DNA of 64,000 bases from Tubulanus polymorphus (lineage: Eukaryota; Nemertea; Palaeonemertea; Tubulaniformes; Tubulanidae): NCBI RefSeq assembly GCF_964204645.1, contig NC_134031.1:9402501-9466500 (forward strand), written 5' to 3'. Positions 11,097 through 21,671 of the stretch are shown one piece after another (the first letter of the stretch is position 1; every line of letters begins with the position of its first letter). The notes below the pieces were generated by a model, which saw only the letters and a list, made by a program, of their open reading frames with translations, was not told the DNA's origin and did not search any database. The translations under genes were made by a program, and so were the position numbers.

Positions 11097-11580
11097 TAAT
11101 ACTTAAAACGCTGTTGTTACCTGTATGTGACTTACGGTGATTTCTACAGGATAGCCGTATGTGAGTACGTTGACGCTCAGACTTGCAATATTGGGATTCG
11201 AAACCAAACGAAAAAAAAATCCAGTAGTAGTCCAGTGATTTACCCACTGTGCCACAGAACGTAACTGCAGGGTGGATGAAATTTGATTTACAAATAGCCT
11301 AGCCTCACCTAACCCAAACTCTATTCTTTCACGTATGCGCGTTTGCAGATTATAGGAACTCACGTACGGCGTTTGTAGGGAACTCATGTACGGTAAACCT
11401 GTGGATATCACCGTACAGTCACGTACGGGTAACAATTTCATACTTAAAATGGTATTGGCTACTAGGAACTCACGTACGGTGTTAGTAGGGAAACGGTTAA
11501 CCTGTGGAGATCACCGTACAGTCACGTACGGGTAACAACTTCATACTTAAAATGGTGTTGGCTACTATGTAACAGGCCTA
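11097..11580. repeat. Inverted plus tandem ~108-bp repeat array with SINE-like insert
   Basis: Two head-to-tail units (about 11358-11465 and 11466-11575) share AACTCACGTACGG, CACCGTACAGTCACGTACGG and TCATACTTAAAATGG. A third copy at 11097-11165 is inverted (TGTGACTTACGGTGAT...). Between the inverted arms lies a tRNA-like stretch. The array is rich in ACGTACGG motifs. Confidence 0.7.
11190..11262 (-). mobile_element. tRNA-derived SINE head (fragment)
   Basis: On the minus strand, CTGTGGCACAGTGGGTAAA resembles an RNA polymerase III A box and GGTTTCGAATCCC a B box, about 45 bp apart, with a T-run between them. There is no acceptor-stem pairing, so it is not a tRNA gene. Confidence 0.4.
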
Positions 11581-11599
11581 TAGACAAATAAATACCAGT

Positions 11600-12960
11600 A
11601 GGCTTTCTTAGGTTGCACACTTCACAACCGAACCAACTGACCAACTAGTATATTTTAGTCCCAGTACGTACCAACCGGCACAGGCCTAACACTGTTTGTC
11701 AACTGTGTGTTCCGTAGTAGGCTATCGATAATCACCTGATACTTTTCTGTCGTTTGTTTTCTCTCTGAGACGAACGTTATTCTAGTAGCCACCCGCGACT
11801 TAACGACCTTGATTTAAACTTGATCAATTCAAAATTTATTTATTGACGCTTTTGGTTTTCGCATTAAATGCGAAAAATGGATGTTGAAATCGATTTTTTA
11901 AAATTTATGCCCCCTAGTGGATAAAATTGGAACTAATCATATGAGGGGTTCGTTTCGTTTAGTAACCAGGTACATGTGTATCAATTTTTATAGAAATCCA
12001 TTGATACCCTTAGTCGATATAGATGAAAATGCGTATTCCAGCGTCTTATAGGTGGCGCTACTGGCGAACCATATGAGCTACATAGTTATACCATACTTCA
12101 ATACAAGCGTCTTCGCAAGGGCTACTGGTCACTCGTTGCAACCACAATTCTATCTCCACCGGTTAAGGAGCTAGGAGCAAAAATCTCTTTGAAAAATTTG
12201 GGGGGCCATTTTCGAGCCTGAAGAGCCCAAACGGTTAATCGCTGATAAGGCGTGCCAATGACTTTTTTAGCGTCCAGGCTGTTATGAACAACTTTCGTGC
12301 TCGGCCGAAGCTGAAAACTCAAAGACAAACATTTTTCTCACACAGTAACTTTTCGATGTCAGAATTTTCAAAAGCAAAACGCCCCCTGGTGGGTGAACGG
12401 GGTCCCCAATCAAAGATCCCTTCGACTTACCTCAAGGTACCTGTGATCCGTACATCTCACAAAAGTTTCAAGTAAATCCGTCAAGGAATATTGTAATGCT
12501 AACAGAATATAGCCATCCAGGCTCTCGTGTATAAATACCGTAGCTGCATTCATTAGCTCTATCCAGGGAAGTTACTGCAAGGATGCTATTGCTTGTATAT
12601 GTGGCACAAAAATTCCTCAGTTGCGTTCACTCGAGACTGACCCCATTCAGTGCGCCACAAATATATATAGATACTAAAAAACTACAGATCTAGTACACCA
12701 GCTCTATCACTGCTTATAGGGACACTGACGCGCTGTGGGAATGACACGTAGGCAATACACATACGTAGATGGTTACTGTTTGAATCGGGCTTAAATTTCG
12801 ATGTTTAGAGGCTCACAATGAGTAAACAATGCAATTCTGATTAATATCATGTACATTATTTGTCAATGCAGCGTAGTACTTGTGATACCGAATGGTTTCA
12901 CCGACAGTGAAAGTAATTTGCAGTTGTTTATATCCTTTCAGTAAGATCCAGTGTGAAAAA
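11600..12960. other. Intron sequence, nothing assigned
   Basis: Contains a TATAAATA motif at about 12530 and short frames (12122-12328 minus, 12284-12475 plus) without family motifs. I do not recognise any gene or repeat copy. Confidence 0.4.
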
Positions 12961-12964
12961 GAAT

Positions 12965-12982
12965 ATAATAATAATAGTAATG

Positions 12983-13017
<35 letters not shown>

Positions 13018-13018
13018 C
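12965..13018 (+). repeat. (AAT)n microsatellite
   Basis: An almost pure run of ATAATAAT immediately upstream of two hairpin modules. It resembles the (AAT)n tail that follows each such hairpin elsewhere. Confidence 0.9.
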
Positions 13019-13031
13019 AGCAGGAATACAA

Positions 13032-13125
13032 TAGGGTTTCTGCGAAGGCAGCAGAAACCCTAATAATAATAATAACAATCAGCAGGAATACAATAGGGTT
13101 TCTGCGAAGGCAGCAGAAACCCTAA
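13032..13125 (+). repeat. Duplicated hairpin module GGGTTTCTGC/GCAGAAACCC
   Basis: Two nearly identical ~60-bp units read CAGCAGGAATACAATAGGG, then a stem-loop with arms AGGGTTTCTGC and GCAGAAACCCT, then TAATAATAA. The same module ends a repeat at 43016, and variants with GGGTTTTCT arms lie at 14440-14471 and 52331-52361. I read it as the 3' terminus of one element family. Confidence 0.8.
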
Positions 13126-13126
13126 A

Positions 13127-14646
13127 TATAGCTGCAAGCAGCGATAACGGGTTTCTGCCTTTCTAGATAGAATGTCGTTCAGGGATGCGAGCAAAGATTT
13201 CACCCGAAATCAGTTTGTTACATTCATTTTTTTTGAAAGAGTGCCACCTAGGGGTCAACTCACAACATGGATATGTTGACCCACATGTGCTACTATGCCC
13301 AAAGTACTAATGTGCCAGGTTTTCGGGGAATAACAGTGACAGTTTAAGTGCATATTCGGTTATTATTAGTTCCGAAAAAAAGTCGACTAGATAAGAAAAC
13401 CGAATTTGGCCCAAAGCACAAATTTGGCCTATAGGGTAAACTATGTAGGAGGGAAGGCCTTAGGCTATAGTGTTACTATTAGTAGAGGAGTGACAAGTCA
13501 GTCTGATTAGTCAAGCGATAAGATGGGGACTACAATTCACATATGAAATTGACGTCCAATAACCATTATAAAAACAATCACGAACGGTACCATCACTCCC
13601 CATTACTGACTGTCACTGGTCTCTGGCTAGCAATCATTCTTTATCGGTGCAGTGGGTAGGTATTTTCAACTCACTTTGTTCTTCTATGACATTACCATCG
13701 CCGCTGCGTCACGATGTGATGTACATGTACAAGGGACCTCCAATTTGTAATGTATGTGATGTATGAACTGACTTTAGACTGTTTAATATCGGCGATAACA
13801 AGGTATCACCGACGCTGATATTTTCTGACGCTAACTAGTATGACCCGGACCAATTCAATTCAATTAAGAAAACGCGTACCGGTACAGTAAATAAATAAAC
13901 CGCTGTTGATTTTTCGAAGTATTGATATCCACAAAGCTATACTATTATAGAATGTTTAAAAGGAACTGCTTTTAATAACAGCATGAATAAACTTACTTCA
14001 CAAACAAGGAAGTACATTTTTAAGTTGTGAATGGTCGAACCCCAGTTATTCACATTAACCTGTGATTTGGATATTCTCGATTCTCGGAGCATTCCTTCTT
14101 TATTTATTTATGAAATGACGTCACAAACTTTCAGATTCGCGCCAGTATGCGCGCCATGATTGATGATTGCTATTTCCACCGGTGTAATCTTTAAGTAACT
14201 TCAAGTTTAAAATAGGAAGCACAGAACATCCATAGAAACTACGTGCAGAAAGAGACTGTTATATTATTATCAGAGTTTAACATTTCGTTTCAAAGTTGTT
14301 AGTAGTCAAATCTAATAGAAGATGATTTTTATGTGACGAAACTCAGTGGAAAATATGTTAAAATAATAATCAGCAGGAATCCAATAGGGTTTCTGCCGTG
14401 GTAGCGGAAACCCTAATAATAATCACGTGAATCTCAATAGGGTTTTCTGTGAAGAAACAGAAAACCCTAATAATGGCCTAACAGTCGATTTTCCAGAGTC
14501 AAATAGGACCATCTGGTCCAGTTATCCTTGGTTTCGAGTAGGTGACTGTTTGTCAATCTACATCTTATAAAACTGTGTTAACTGTAGAACAGGATTCTAA
14601 GACTGTGCAGAAAACCTGTTATCGCTGCTTTGCAGCTATATTGAAG
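13127..14646 (+). mobile_element. Hairpin-ended element, 'GGGTTTCTGC' family
   Basis: The left end is ATATAGCTGCAAGCAGCGAT followed by AACGGGTTTCTGC; GCTGCAAGCAGC is itself a palindrome. The same terminus appears inverted at 14612-14646, and again inverted at 28604-28636. Between them lie a body shared with 42460-43016 and two 3' hairpin modules (14383-14417, 14437-14472). No protein is encoded. The region could be one TIR element, or a plus-strand element ending at 14417 followed by a second partial copy. Confidence 0.6.
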
Positions 14647-14740
14647 TAATTGTAATTTTATCATGAATAATCATCTAAACTATAAATGCAGAAGATGATG
14701 CACTGTGTTCCCTTCATATACATTCCCTGCAAAGCATCCT

Positions 14741-14869
14741 GGGGCCATTTGCTCAAAGGTTGGTTTGAGTTAACCAGTGGATAGTTGACAAAGTGACAAT
14801 TAAAAGTTCATTGTTTCTATGGTATCTATCCACTGGTTATCTTAACCCAACTTTTGAGCAACTGGCTCC
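14741..14869. mobile_element. Palindromic MITE, second copy
   Basis: Inverse orientation copy of 7559-7683. The arms are GGGGCCATTTGCTCAAAGG and CTTTTGAGCAACTGGCTCC, with the inner ACCAGTGGATAG/CTATCCACTGGT also paired. Confidence 0.75.
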
Positions 14870-15905
14870 TAGCCAGTAACTTAAGCTTGCTGATATAACC
14901 ACCCGAAATTCAGCTTGACCTACTACCACCAGCCGTTGGCGCCACGGTAAGCACGCTCATATAATTCTTGGCGCGTTTATGTCATTTATGTCGACGGACT
15001 CATCCGCATGTGGTTTTCGACGAATCAGGAAGTAGAAGTTTTTCTGCGTTGGATAACATTTGGATTGCGGGGATTGGCCCAGCGTTGTTCCACTACGGTG
15101 AGATTTTCTTTGCCGAGAATCCTTTCCATTATTCAATTCTATTCATCCTACCGTTCCGGTTCAGAGTTTCTTGTGTCGGGTTGTTCCTTCATTTCGCCTA
15201 TGTTCGGGTCCACTGGGACACTGGGCGATTCAGTCAACTGTCTGAATCGGAGGTAGCCAGCGAACCTATCTAGAATTTTCAAATTGCCCTTCAATGTCAC
15301 TGTCAAAAAATTTGGGTAAACATTTTTCGAAATAAAGATAAAATTTGCATGTTTTTTAGAAAATGAAAATCCATTCTGAAATTATTAATTCAAGTACCTT
15401 GGCACTTCATATCTAAGATCTGTCCTCTTTCAATAGGAAAATGCCCCTGTTCACAGTGAAAAAGGGTAATTTTAAAAATAGAACTGCCGCTCAAAATATC
15501 TCGACCATGACACACCAAGTGATTTTAACAATGATTTTGTTGAATCGCCTAGTATAGTGTCCTTCAATGCGTGCACCAGTCAATTCCAAAGGCTTTGAAA
15601 AACCATGTGGTTCACAGGAGTTTTTGCTAGGTGCCCTTTCTTCAATTATAAAACTAAATTAGATATATTATTGTCATGATCAATCACCATGTAACTATCA
15701 AAAAGATATTTTCTTCCTATGTCTCTGTACAAAGCTACTTCTATAAGTCGCAATGGATACATTTTCTGATGACAAGCATTTCAACTTGAAAAGGCTATTT
15801 TGATGTTTTATCCTGGTGATACTCCGGGATAGGGCTTATCCCCGCTTTGCAAAACGCAGCCCATTGGTATAAATCAAAATGAACACGGAATAAAATAATA
15901 TAAAC
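14870..15905. other. Intron sequence, nothing assigned
   Basis: Two overlapping open frames at 14968-15273 lack recognisable motifs. The region has a locally higher GC content near 14930-15250 and may be old transposon debris. Confidence 0.35.
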
Positions 15906-15910
15906 AAGGG

Positions 15911-16265
15911 AATGAACGGAATGAACCTACAAGTAGAAACTAATGGTCTCTGTGCTTTAGAGACTACTGAAAATAGTCATGATAATGAGGAAAATAATGC
16001 AGATGGTGGTAATGAGGAGATACCTCAAAGAGATGAGATATACCCTAAGGGCACTGTAGATGCAAATATAACCCGCAAATGGAAGATGATGATTTTCATC
16101 CCATGATAAATTATTGATTGAAGAATTACCAATTATTGATGGATATGCTCAAAAGATCATTACATCTAGCCCAGATTACTATCTGGATGAAAATGGTGCA
16201 TCATTTATGGGCAAATGGGGTGAACGTTTTCATCAATTTCCCCGGGAAAAATAAAAGAAATCAAT
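15911..16265 (+). pseudogene. Ty3/Gypsy pol fragment upstream of integrase
   Basis: Frames at 15912-16106 and 16118-16354 together give an acidic stretch and then a segment like the RNase H-integrase linker of Gypsy polyproteins (PDYYLDENGA, then HHLWANG in the next frame). A frameshift lies near 16200 and stops near 16106. It probably belongs to the same relic as 18885-21670, with later insertions between them. Similarity is weak and judged by eye. Confidence 0.45.
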
Positions 16266-16331
16266 GCCAACAAAGGTCACACTGCTGCGCTCAGCGCACG
16301 CTAAATAAACAAACCAACAGCTTCAATTTTA

Positions 16332-16700
16332 TGGTCAGTTCACGTAGTGAATGACCACTTTGTTATCCTGTTCAAATGACTTCATGTTGTAATGTAAAAT
16401 TGCGGTACGTTTTTTTATTTGAGCATTTGTTTCATTGGTTCTTGGTCGATGACATGGTCAACTGAGTTAAAATTCTACAAAAAACTGTTTTTGGCGGGAA
16501 AATTCTTAGCTCTCGATTGGGGGGCGTCGTCTCTATGAGCGAATGGGATTGGCTGTTTTTGGGATATACGGGGAATTCTGGCGCTACTAAAATAATTATG
16601 GGAAAGCCATAGAATGGCGTACGTTTCATTGGACTAGGTGCCGTATACGTGCGAATTTTAAATGCTCATTGCAGGTGAGGATGTAATTATTTCACACATC
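16332..16700 (+). mobile_element. Hairpin-started repeat (TGGTCAGTTCAC)
   Basis: After CAATTTTA comes the palindrome TGGTCAGTTCAC-GTA-GTGAATGACCA (16332-16357). Inside, GGGATTGGCTGTTTTTGGGATATACGG... matches 48728-48800 in the element starting at 48296. This suggests that elements with different start hairpins share internal sequence. The 3' end is not located. Confidence 0.5.
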
Positions 16701-16926
16701 CGCCATAGGTTTTGTATCATTTTAATACCCGGTGATTGTTTTGATTGACATTGAAGTGCAAGCGAACATTCACTTACACGAGGCCTCCACCTGTGCGCGC
16801 AGAGTGCTACACGACACACACACAAGCTCGTACAGTACACTACTTAAGGTGATGCTGTAACGCGTGCGCGTTTGACATAAAAATAGGCTGAATAATCGTA
16901 GCAGAAGATGAGCGCTGTGTTTTCTG

Positions 16927-17570
16927 TTTGATAATATTCAGCCACCCTCTAATATGTGACATCATATTGAATTTTAGGCCATCCCATATTAATGGTCTGT
17001 TTGCCGTAACCCGACCGACCCGACTTCAAAAGTACCGAGTGAAAACTTTTTTCTGGGATTCATTGAAATAAATTTTATTTCGTATGAGCTACGTATTATA
17101 TATGTTTGAATTCAAGTGTGCATCGTCTGAAAACATGCCTTGTCAATGTGGCCTAATTTAAGTTTTCCAGGAAACTGGCAGTGTTCCAATAAGCTGCCAT
17201 TCATTCTCATAGTGACTATCAAAGCTGGTAACGTAAAACCGCACACACCCTTTGATAATATTCAGCCACCCTCTAATATGTGACATCATATTGAATTTTA
17301 GGCCATCCCATATTAATGGTCTGTTTGCCGTAACCCGACCGACCCGACTTCAAAAGTACCGAGTGAAAACTTTTTTCTGGGATTCATTGAAATAAATTTT
17401 ATTTCGTATGAGCTACGTATTATATATGTTTGAATTCAAGTGTGCATCGTCTGAAAACATGCCTTGTCAATGTGGCCTAATTTAAGTTTTCCAGGAAACT
17501 GGCAGTGTTCCAATAAGCTGCCATTCATTCTCATAGTGACTATCAAAGCTGGTAACGTAAAACCGCACAC
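16927..17570 (+). repeat. Perfect 320-bp direct tandem duplication (period 324 bp)
   Basis: 16927-17246 and 17251-17570 read as identical by eye, from TTTGATAATATTCAGCCACC to AACGTAAAACCGCACAC. The copies are separated by ACCC. Identity over such a length in non-coding DNA means a very recent event or an assembly artefact. Confidence 0.9.
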
Positions 17571-18420
17571 ATATTCAATGTACTGTTTCATTTTTAACAC
17601 AGAAATGACGCTCTGGACGAAGTTATAATTTTCGAATAATTCTCGAAATCTACGCTATTAGACAAATTTCCCGTACACAACGTAGATGATTTTTGCGATA
17701 TTGTTTCCATGTAAAAAGGTGATATTGTTTGTTTTTTTTTGCCCAAAAATTTTTTCTTACCTACCGACTCATCCTGAAAATTTGAGTCGGTGTTACTGAC
17801 AATTATATTTGGAAAATATAAAATAATTTTCCTGCCACGCCTACCGGCACCCTACAAACTTTTGGACGTGGACCGTAACCAAATGTATATCTTTGGTCTT
17901 ATTTGACTGCAAAATAATTCTTAAAGAAAGATAAAATACAATATAAACTTGTGGAACTTTGAAGTCACGAATTAAAAAGATTTTTCAAGCAATGCCCTTA
18001 CTCCAAACAACCTCTAGCTTTCAAGGTAAACCACACTTTGCCCATGGGCAATTTATTTGGGAATGCCAGCGCTTTTGACGTAACTATGGGAAACTACGCT
18101 ATGATTGGTTGTTACTAGTCACAGTGCTGAAGTGATAAGTTCGAAAAATTAAGTCGCTTATATACGGTAATCGCTTTCGAGAAGGCATTTTTCTTTAATT
18201 CTGACATGGATTTCATTAAACTTTGCCGCTGATGTATGAGAGTGCTGTTCAGACTATCATCACTGAATGCTGACTGCGTGCATACAAATGTACTATACAT
18301 AGATAGCACACACGAGGTGCTTGCGCTGACACATGCGATTGTATTATCTTGCCGCTGTGAGTTGATGAAATAAACAAGATAATGTAAGAATAACATCATC
18401 GGGAAGTGATTTTGATTTTT
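17571..18420. other. Intron sequence, nothing assigned
   Basis: Includes a minus-strand open frame at 18115-18435 with no recognisable motif. No repeat copy was identified. Confidence 0.35.
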
Positions 18421-18860
18421 AGGCCAGCCATACACTGAGCCTATTTCTATACAAATGGAGCGAATTAGATTGACCAGATGGTTTCCAGATGAAAGGCTTT
18501 TTCACTGTGCAACTTGAGATTAAAAACTTTATCATCATAACTTATCGAGCTCACCAAAATATTTTGGAAATCGAAATTGATGAATGCTTCCTAAGCTTTA
18601 ATGATAAAATTGAAATTTATTAATAGATATGAGCACATGGAACTATTAACGTAAGCCTACCGATATGCGGCAGAAAAGTGCCTCGAGCAAACTGACGATC
18701 GCTGCTAGATAAAAATTACCGAATTTAAACTAGTTTATTACGGTCCCAAAATGGTGGGAAAACGCATCTGAGCACCTAGAAATATAAAATTTTTCCAGGG
18801 GTGTGTCCCCTGGGCCCGTTCGTCAAATGGCCTCGCGCACTCGGCGCTCATCTACTATGC
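18421..18860 (+). mobile_element. Hairpin-started repeat (AGGCCAGCC), copy 1
   Basis: After GATTTTT comes AGGCCAGCC...TGAGCCT, a stem-loop, then ATTTCTATACAAATGGAGCG. The same start recurs at 21672 (AGGCCAGCC-GTA-GGCTGAGCCT), again after a T-run. The right end is uncertain; it is likely before CTCGCGCACTCGGCGCTC at about 18850, where Gypsy sequence begins. Confidence 0.5.
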
Positions 18861-18884
18861 TCCGCCATGCTTGAATTTCGACCC

Positions 18885-20095
18885 AGCAAGACAGACATAA
18901 TTTGGGAAAGTATCAGTAGAATATTGGGTTAAAAGTTGTGAAGATTGTGCTACGAGGAATAAAAACCTCCAAATTAAGTTAAAGGGCCATTGATTCCCAT
19001 CAAAGTAGGTGGACCTATTGATAGAATAGCTATGGATCAAGGCCCTTTAAGAATCATATGAAGGGTACCAGTATTAGTTTGTAGGACTACTGAATATTCA
19101 ACCGGATGGACACACACACATTTGCGTTAAAAGAAATCGATGTTAGAGTCATATTTGATAAAATAGTTTGCGTACATTCGTGTTTTAAAACATAGTTGCA
19201 AAATCATTACTTGAATTATGCAAATTATCCAATGCGACTTAAGTCAGGATATCTGCGTATCATCCCCAAGTAGATGGACTAGGTGAGCGAAGGAACAAAA
19301 ATATTTGCAATAGTCTGTGTCAATATACGGATACGCATCAAAGAGATTGGCCAGATTTACTTCCTAGAATTACGTTCGCTCTAATGCCTCTATTTGTGAA
19401 TCTACTGGGTATTCACCATTTGAATTGATTTATAGTAGGAAATCAGTTTTACTGATCGATATGACCTTGCTCTCTTCTACATCTGATTTAATGGGTTCTT
19501 TTAAAGAATATTATGATCATGTAGTCGGCAAAATAAAGGTCATTCACGAGATAGCCAGGCAGAATATTAAAAAAAGCGTAAGCGCAAATGAAAGGCTATT
19601 ATGATTGGGGTAGTAAGGAACCTGATTTTTAAGTCGGTCAATTATTTTGGCTTTAAAGTCTTCCCTTACCGAAAGAGCGTTGTGAGAAATTTTTGCACCA
19701 CTGTTTAGGAGCTTATAAGACATTACAGCAGACTTCGCCGGTGAATTATAAACTCGTTCATATGAGAAAGATCAATGATTTTCCCAAAAATATTTCATTG
19801 CAATCAAATTAAATTGTATGTTGACCCACGGGACGGGTCCGTTGCTTTGTCATCAGATAAGAACGAATTTTTACATCATCCCAGGATGGATAAAAGGAAT
19901 CAGTCTGATTCGATGATTCGATGAAGATATTTATACGGTAGAAAAGATTTTAAAATCGCGCTTTAATAAGGGGGGAAATGAAAAATTTTTAGTAAAATGG
20001 AAGGATTATGGCATGAAAGATTGCACTCGGTAGTTCGAAGATAGTTTCATTGATAAAATGCCCTTGGAGATATATGAAGTAACATGATTTTCCAT
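18885..20095 (+). pseudogene. Ty3/Gypsy integrase and chromodomain relic
   Basis: Broken frames give, in order: a Cys-x2-Cys part of the integrase zinc-binding domain (about 18935-18965), the first core region with an RIAMD-like strand (about 19000-19017), the later core motif AYHPQVDGLGER (about 19255-19290) bearing the catalytic Glu, a C-terminal region to about 19800, and a chromodomain-like segment (about 19930-20090) with FLVKWKDY. The middle Asp region is not recognisable and many stops occur. A chromodomain after integrase is the hallmark of chromoviruses within Ty3/Gypsy. It is surely inactive. No LTRs were found by eye. Confidence 0.75.
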
Positions 20096-20117
20096 TGATG
20101 AAAGTTAAACTCACAAT

Positions 20118-20770
20118 GTGTCCTGTACTTTTTCAGGGACAACACTCGTCCTAATGATCCTTATCCAGGGATCATTGGCGACTGACACCGTAATACGGCC
20201 AGGATATGGCATTTTATTTCAAGAAATCGGTGTGGTGGTCAACGCCACAAGCACGTCGAAGCATACTTTTGTGGTCCCTATTTTACAATTACCCAAATAT
20301 AAGGCTTTGATCCAGGACTGCGATTTTCATAAAAGCGGAGATGAATTTTGATAAGTTGGTAGTGAATTGATGGCCTCTATAAGGAACCACTGTAATTGAT
20401 TGGTTGGCCAGATCGTCAAAGGTATTAATACCTAGGAGATCTGATTTCAGTTACTATAATAAAAGCAGAAAGTCAAAACGCCCGAAAGGAGCCTTAGCCA
20501 CATTCATGGGAAAGTTCAAGGAGAACCTCTTCGGTCGTGTGACTGATGAGGATCTTGCTATGCTCTCAAAACACATCACTGATGTGGTAAACAAGGCGAA
20601 ATTGAATACTAAACAAATAAAAACTATTTCAGATGAGCTAACATCGTATTTGTCATCTGCCAATGCTCGCATAACCAATGTCATTGAGGGGGTTAAGAAT
20701 AATTTTTAGGATTATGGATCAGTTGGTGAATGATGTTGCGGCTAATTTTCAGAAAAAAAGTTATTATAAT
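20118..20770 (+). pseudogene. Envelope-like region of the Gypsy relic (5' part)
   Basis: Two short open frames follow the chromodomain at once. The first (20118-20351) starts with Met and a hydrophobic, signal-peptide-like stretch. The second (20404-20709) has a basic R/K cluster at about 20464-20481, like a proprotein-cleavage site, followed by a small/hydrophobic stretch and an amphipathic helical region. This order resembles the F-type envelope proteins of errantivirus-like Gypsy elements and baculoviruses. Stops and a frame change separate the two frames, and the transmembrane end is missing here. It is a dead remnant; the family call is an inference from order and composition. Confidence 0.45.
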
Positions 20771-20772
20771 TC

Positions 20773-21335
20773 AGCCAAAACGAAAAACTTGAATAATTAG
20801 ATTATCGAAAACTCAGGAAATAGTGTTAATATGAATAACAGTTTCTTCCCCCACAACATTTTGATCTCCAAATTTCTCGCTTCTCTTTTCCCCCTGTTAT
20901 ATTAATTCCCTCCATTGTTTGCCTTGAACATCGCTTGCTTGTTTCCACTCACTCACTGATTATCGCCTTTCATGTTCCTTCTCTTTGTTTTCATCTGATA
21001 ACCCCTTAGCTTGTCCTCACGTTTTAATCACTTTAGTTTGTGTCTTTATTTTAATCATTATTTTAATCTATATTGTCTCTAGTTTGCCCTTGCTTACTAT
21101 TTTTTTCCAGCTGTTATGTCATTACTTTAATCTATTCCCTTTTTAATATTTTAATCACTCACTCTTGTTTCTATTGTTTTGGTTTTGTATAGATATCTTG
21201 TTATATTCTCGTGTTCTCAGTATGCCTGATGATGGCTAATAGTCTCTACCCGAAACGTTGCGCAAAAATATATATACTCATCTACTCAGTTTTTCGTTGT
21301 GGCTGAATTTATTGTGGGATTTCTCTCAATATCCC
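20773..21335 (+). mobile_element. Penelope-like or ribozyme-bearing repeat inserted in the env-like region
   Basis: The right part contains CTGATGATGGCTAATAGTC, then CCCGAAACGTTGCGC, and ends GGCTGAATTTATTGTGGGA. The same end occurs twice, head to head, at 59770-59957. CTGATGA...GAAAC is the core of hammerhead ribozymes, which are known in Penelope-like terminal repeats. A short inverted copy of the end (ATTCAGCC-AACGAAAAACTTGA) lies at 20773-20797. No reverse transcriptase is seen in between, and the middle is CT-rich. Confidence 0.45.
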
Positions 21336-21670
21336 ATTATCCTCAACCAACGCATTCTTGGCTTGTACAACGTGATTGCTTTTCCTGTCCCTTGTAATTT
21401 TTTGACGACTCGCAGTACATTAATAACTGGGTTGCCCGATGGCCAGTTTTATACCGACTGCGATGTCGATGAAATCGTTAAATATTCCTAGCTGCGCATT
21501 GGCAATTCATAGAGACGAGCCTAAATTAGTGTCGCAATTGTGTTATATCAGGTTCTATCCGACGTCTGCACTGTTCGTAGCAGCTGTGGAAGTTAAAGAT
21601 AACTTGAAACCGGTTCAAGCAATTAACTCATTTCCTGCCAAAACCGTACTGGTACAGTCGTCTTGCTTTT
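21336..21670 (+). pseudogene. Possible continuation of the envelope-like region
   Basis: Frames at 21258-21491 and 21439-21684 carry several cysteines (TDCD, SCAL, QLCYIRF), as in the ectodomain of viral envelopes. They follow the inserted repeat directly. Assignment rests on position and cysteine content only. The region is cut at 21672 by the next hairpin-started repeat. Confidence 0.3.
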
Positions 21671-21671
21671 T

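Noticed and set aside
12525-12620. TATAAATA region as an LTR promoter
   Set aside because: No matching second LTR, primer-binding site or polypurine tract is visible nearby.
14968-15273. Overlapping frames as a membrane protein gene
   Set aside because: Hydrophobic composition but no motif, two frames equally open, no splice or start context.
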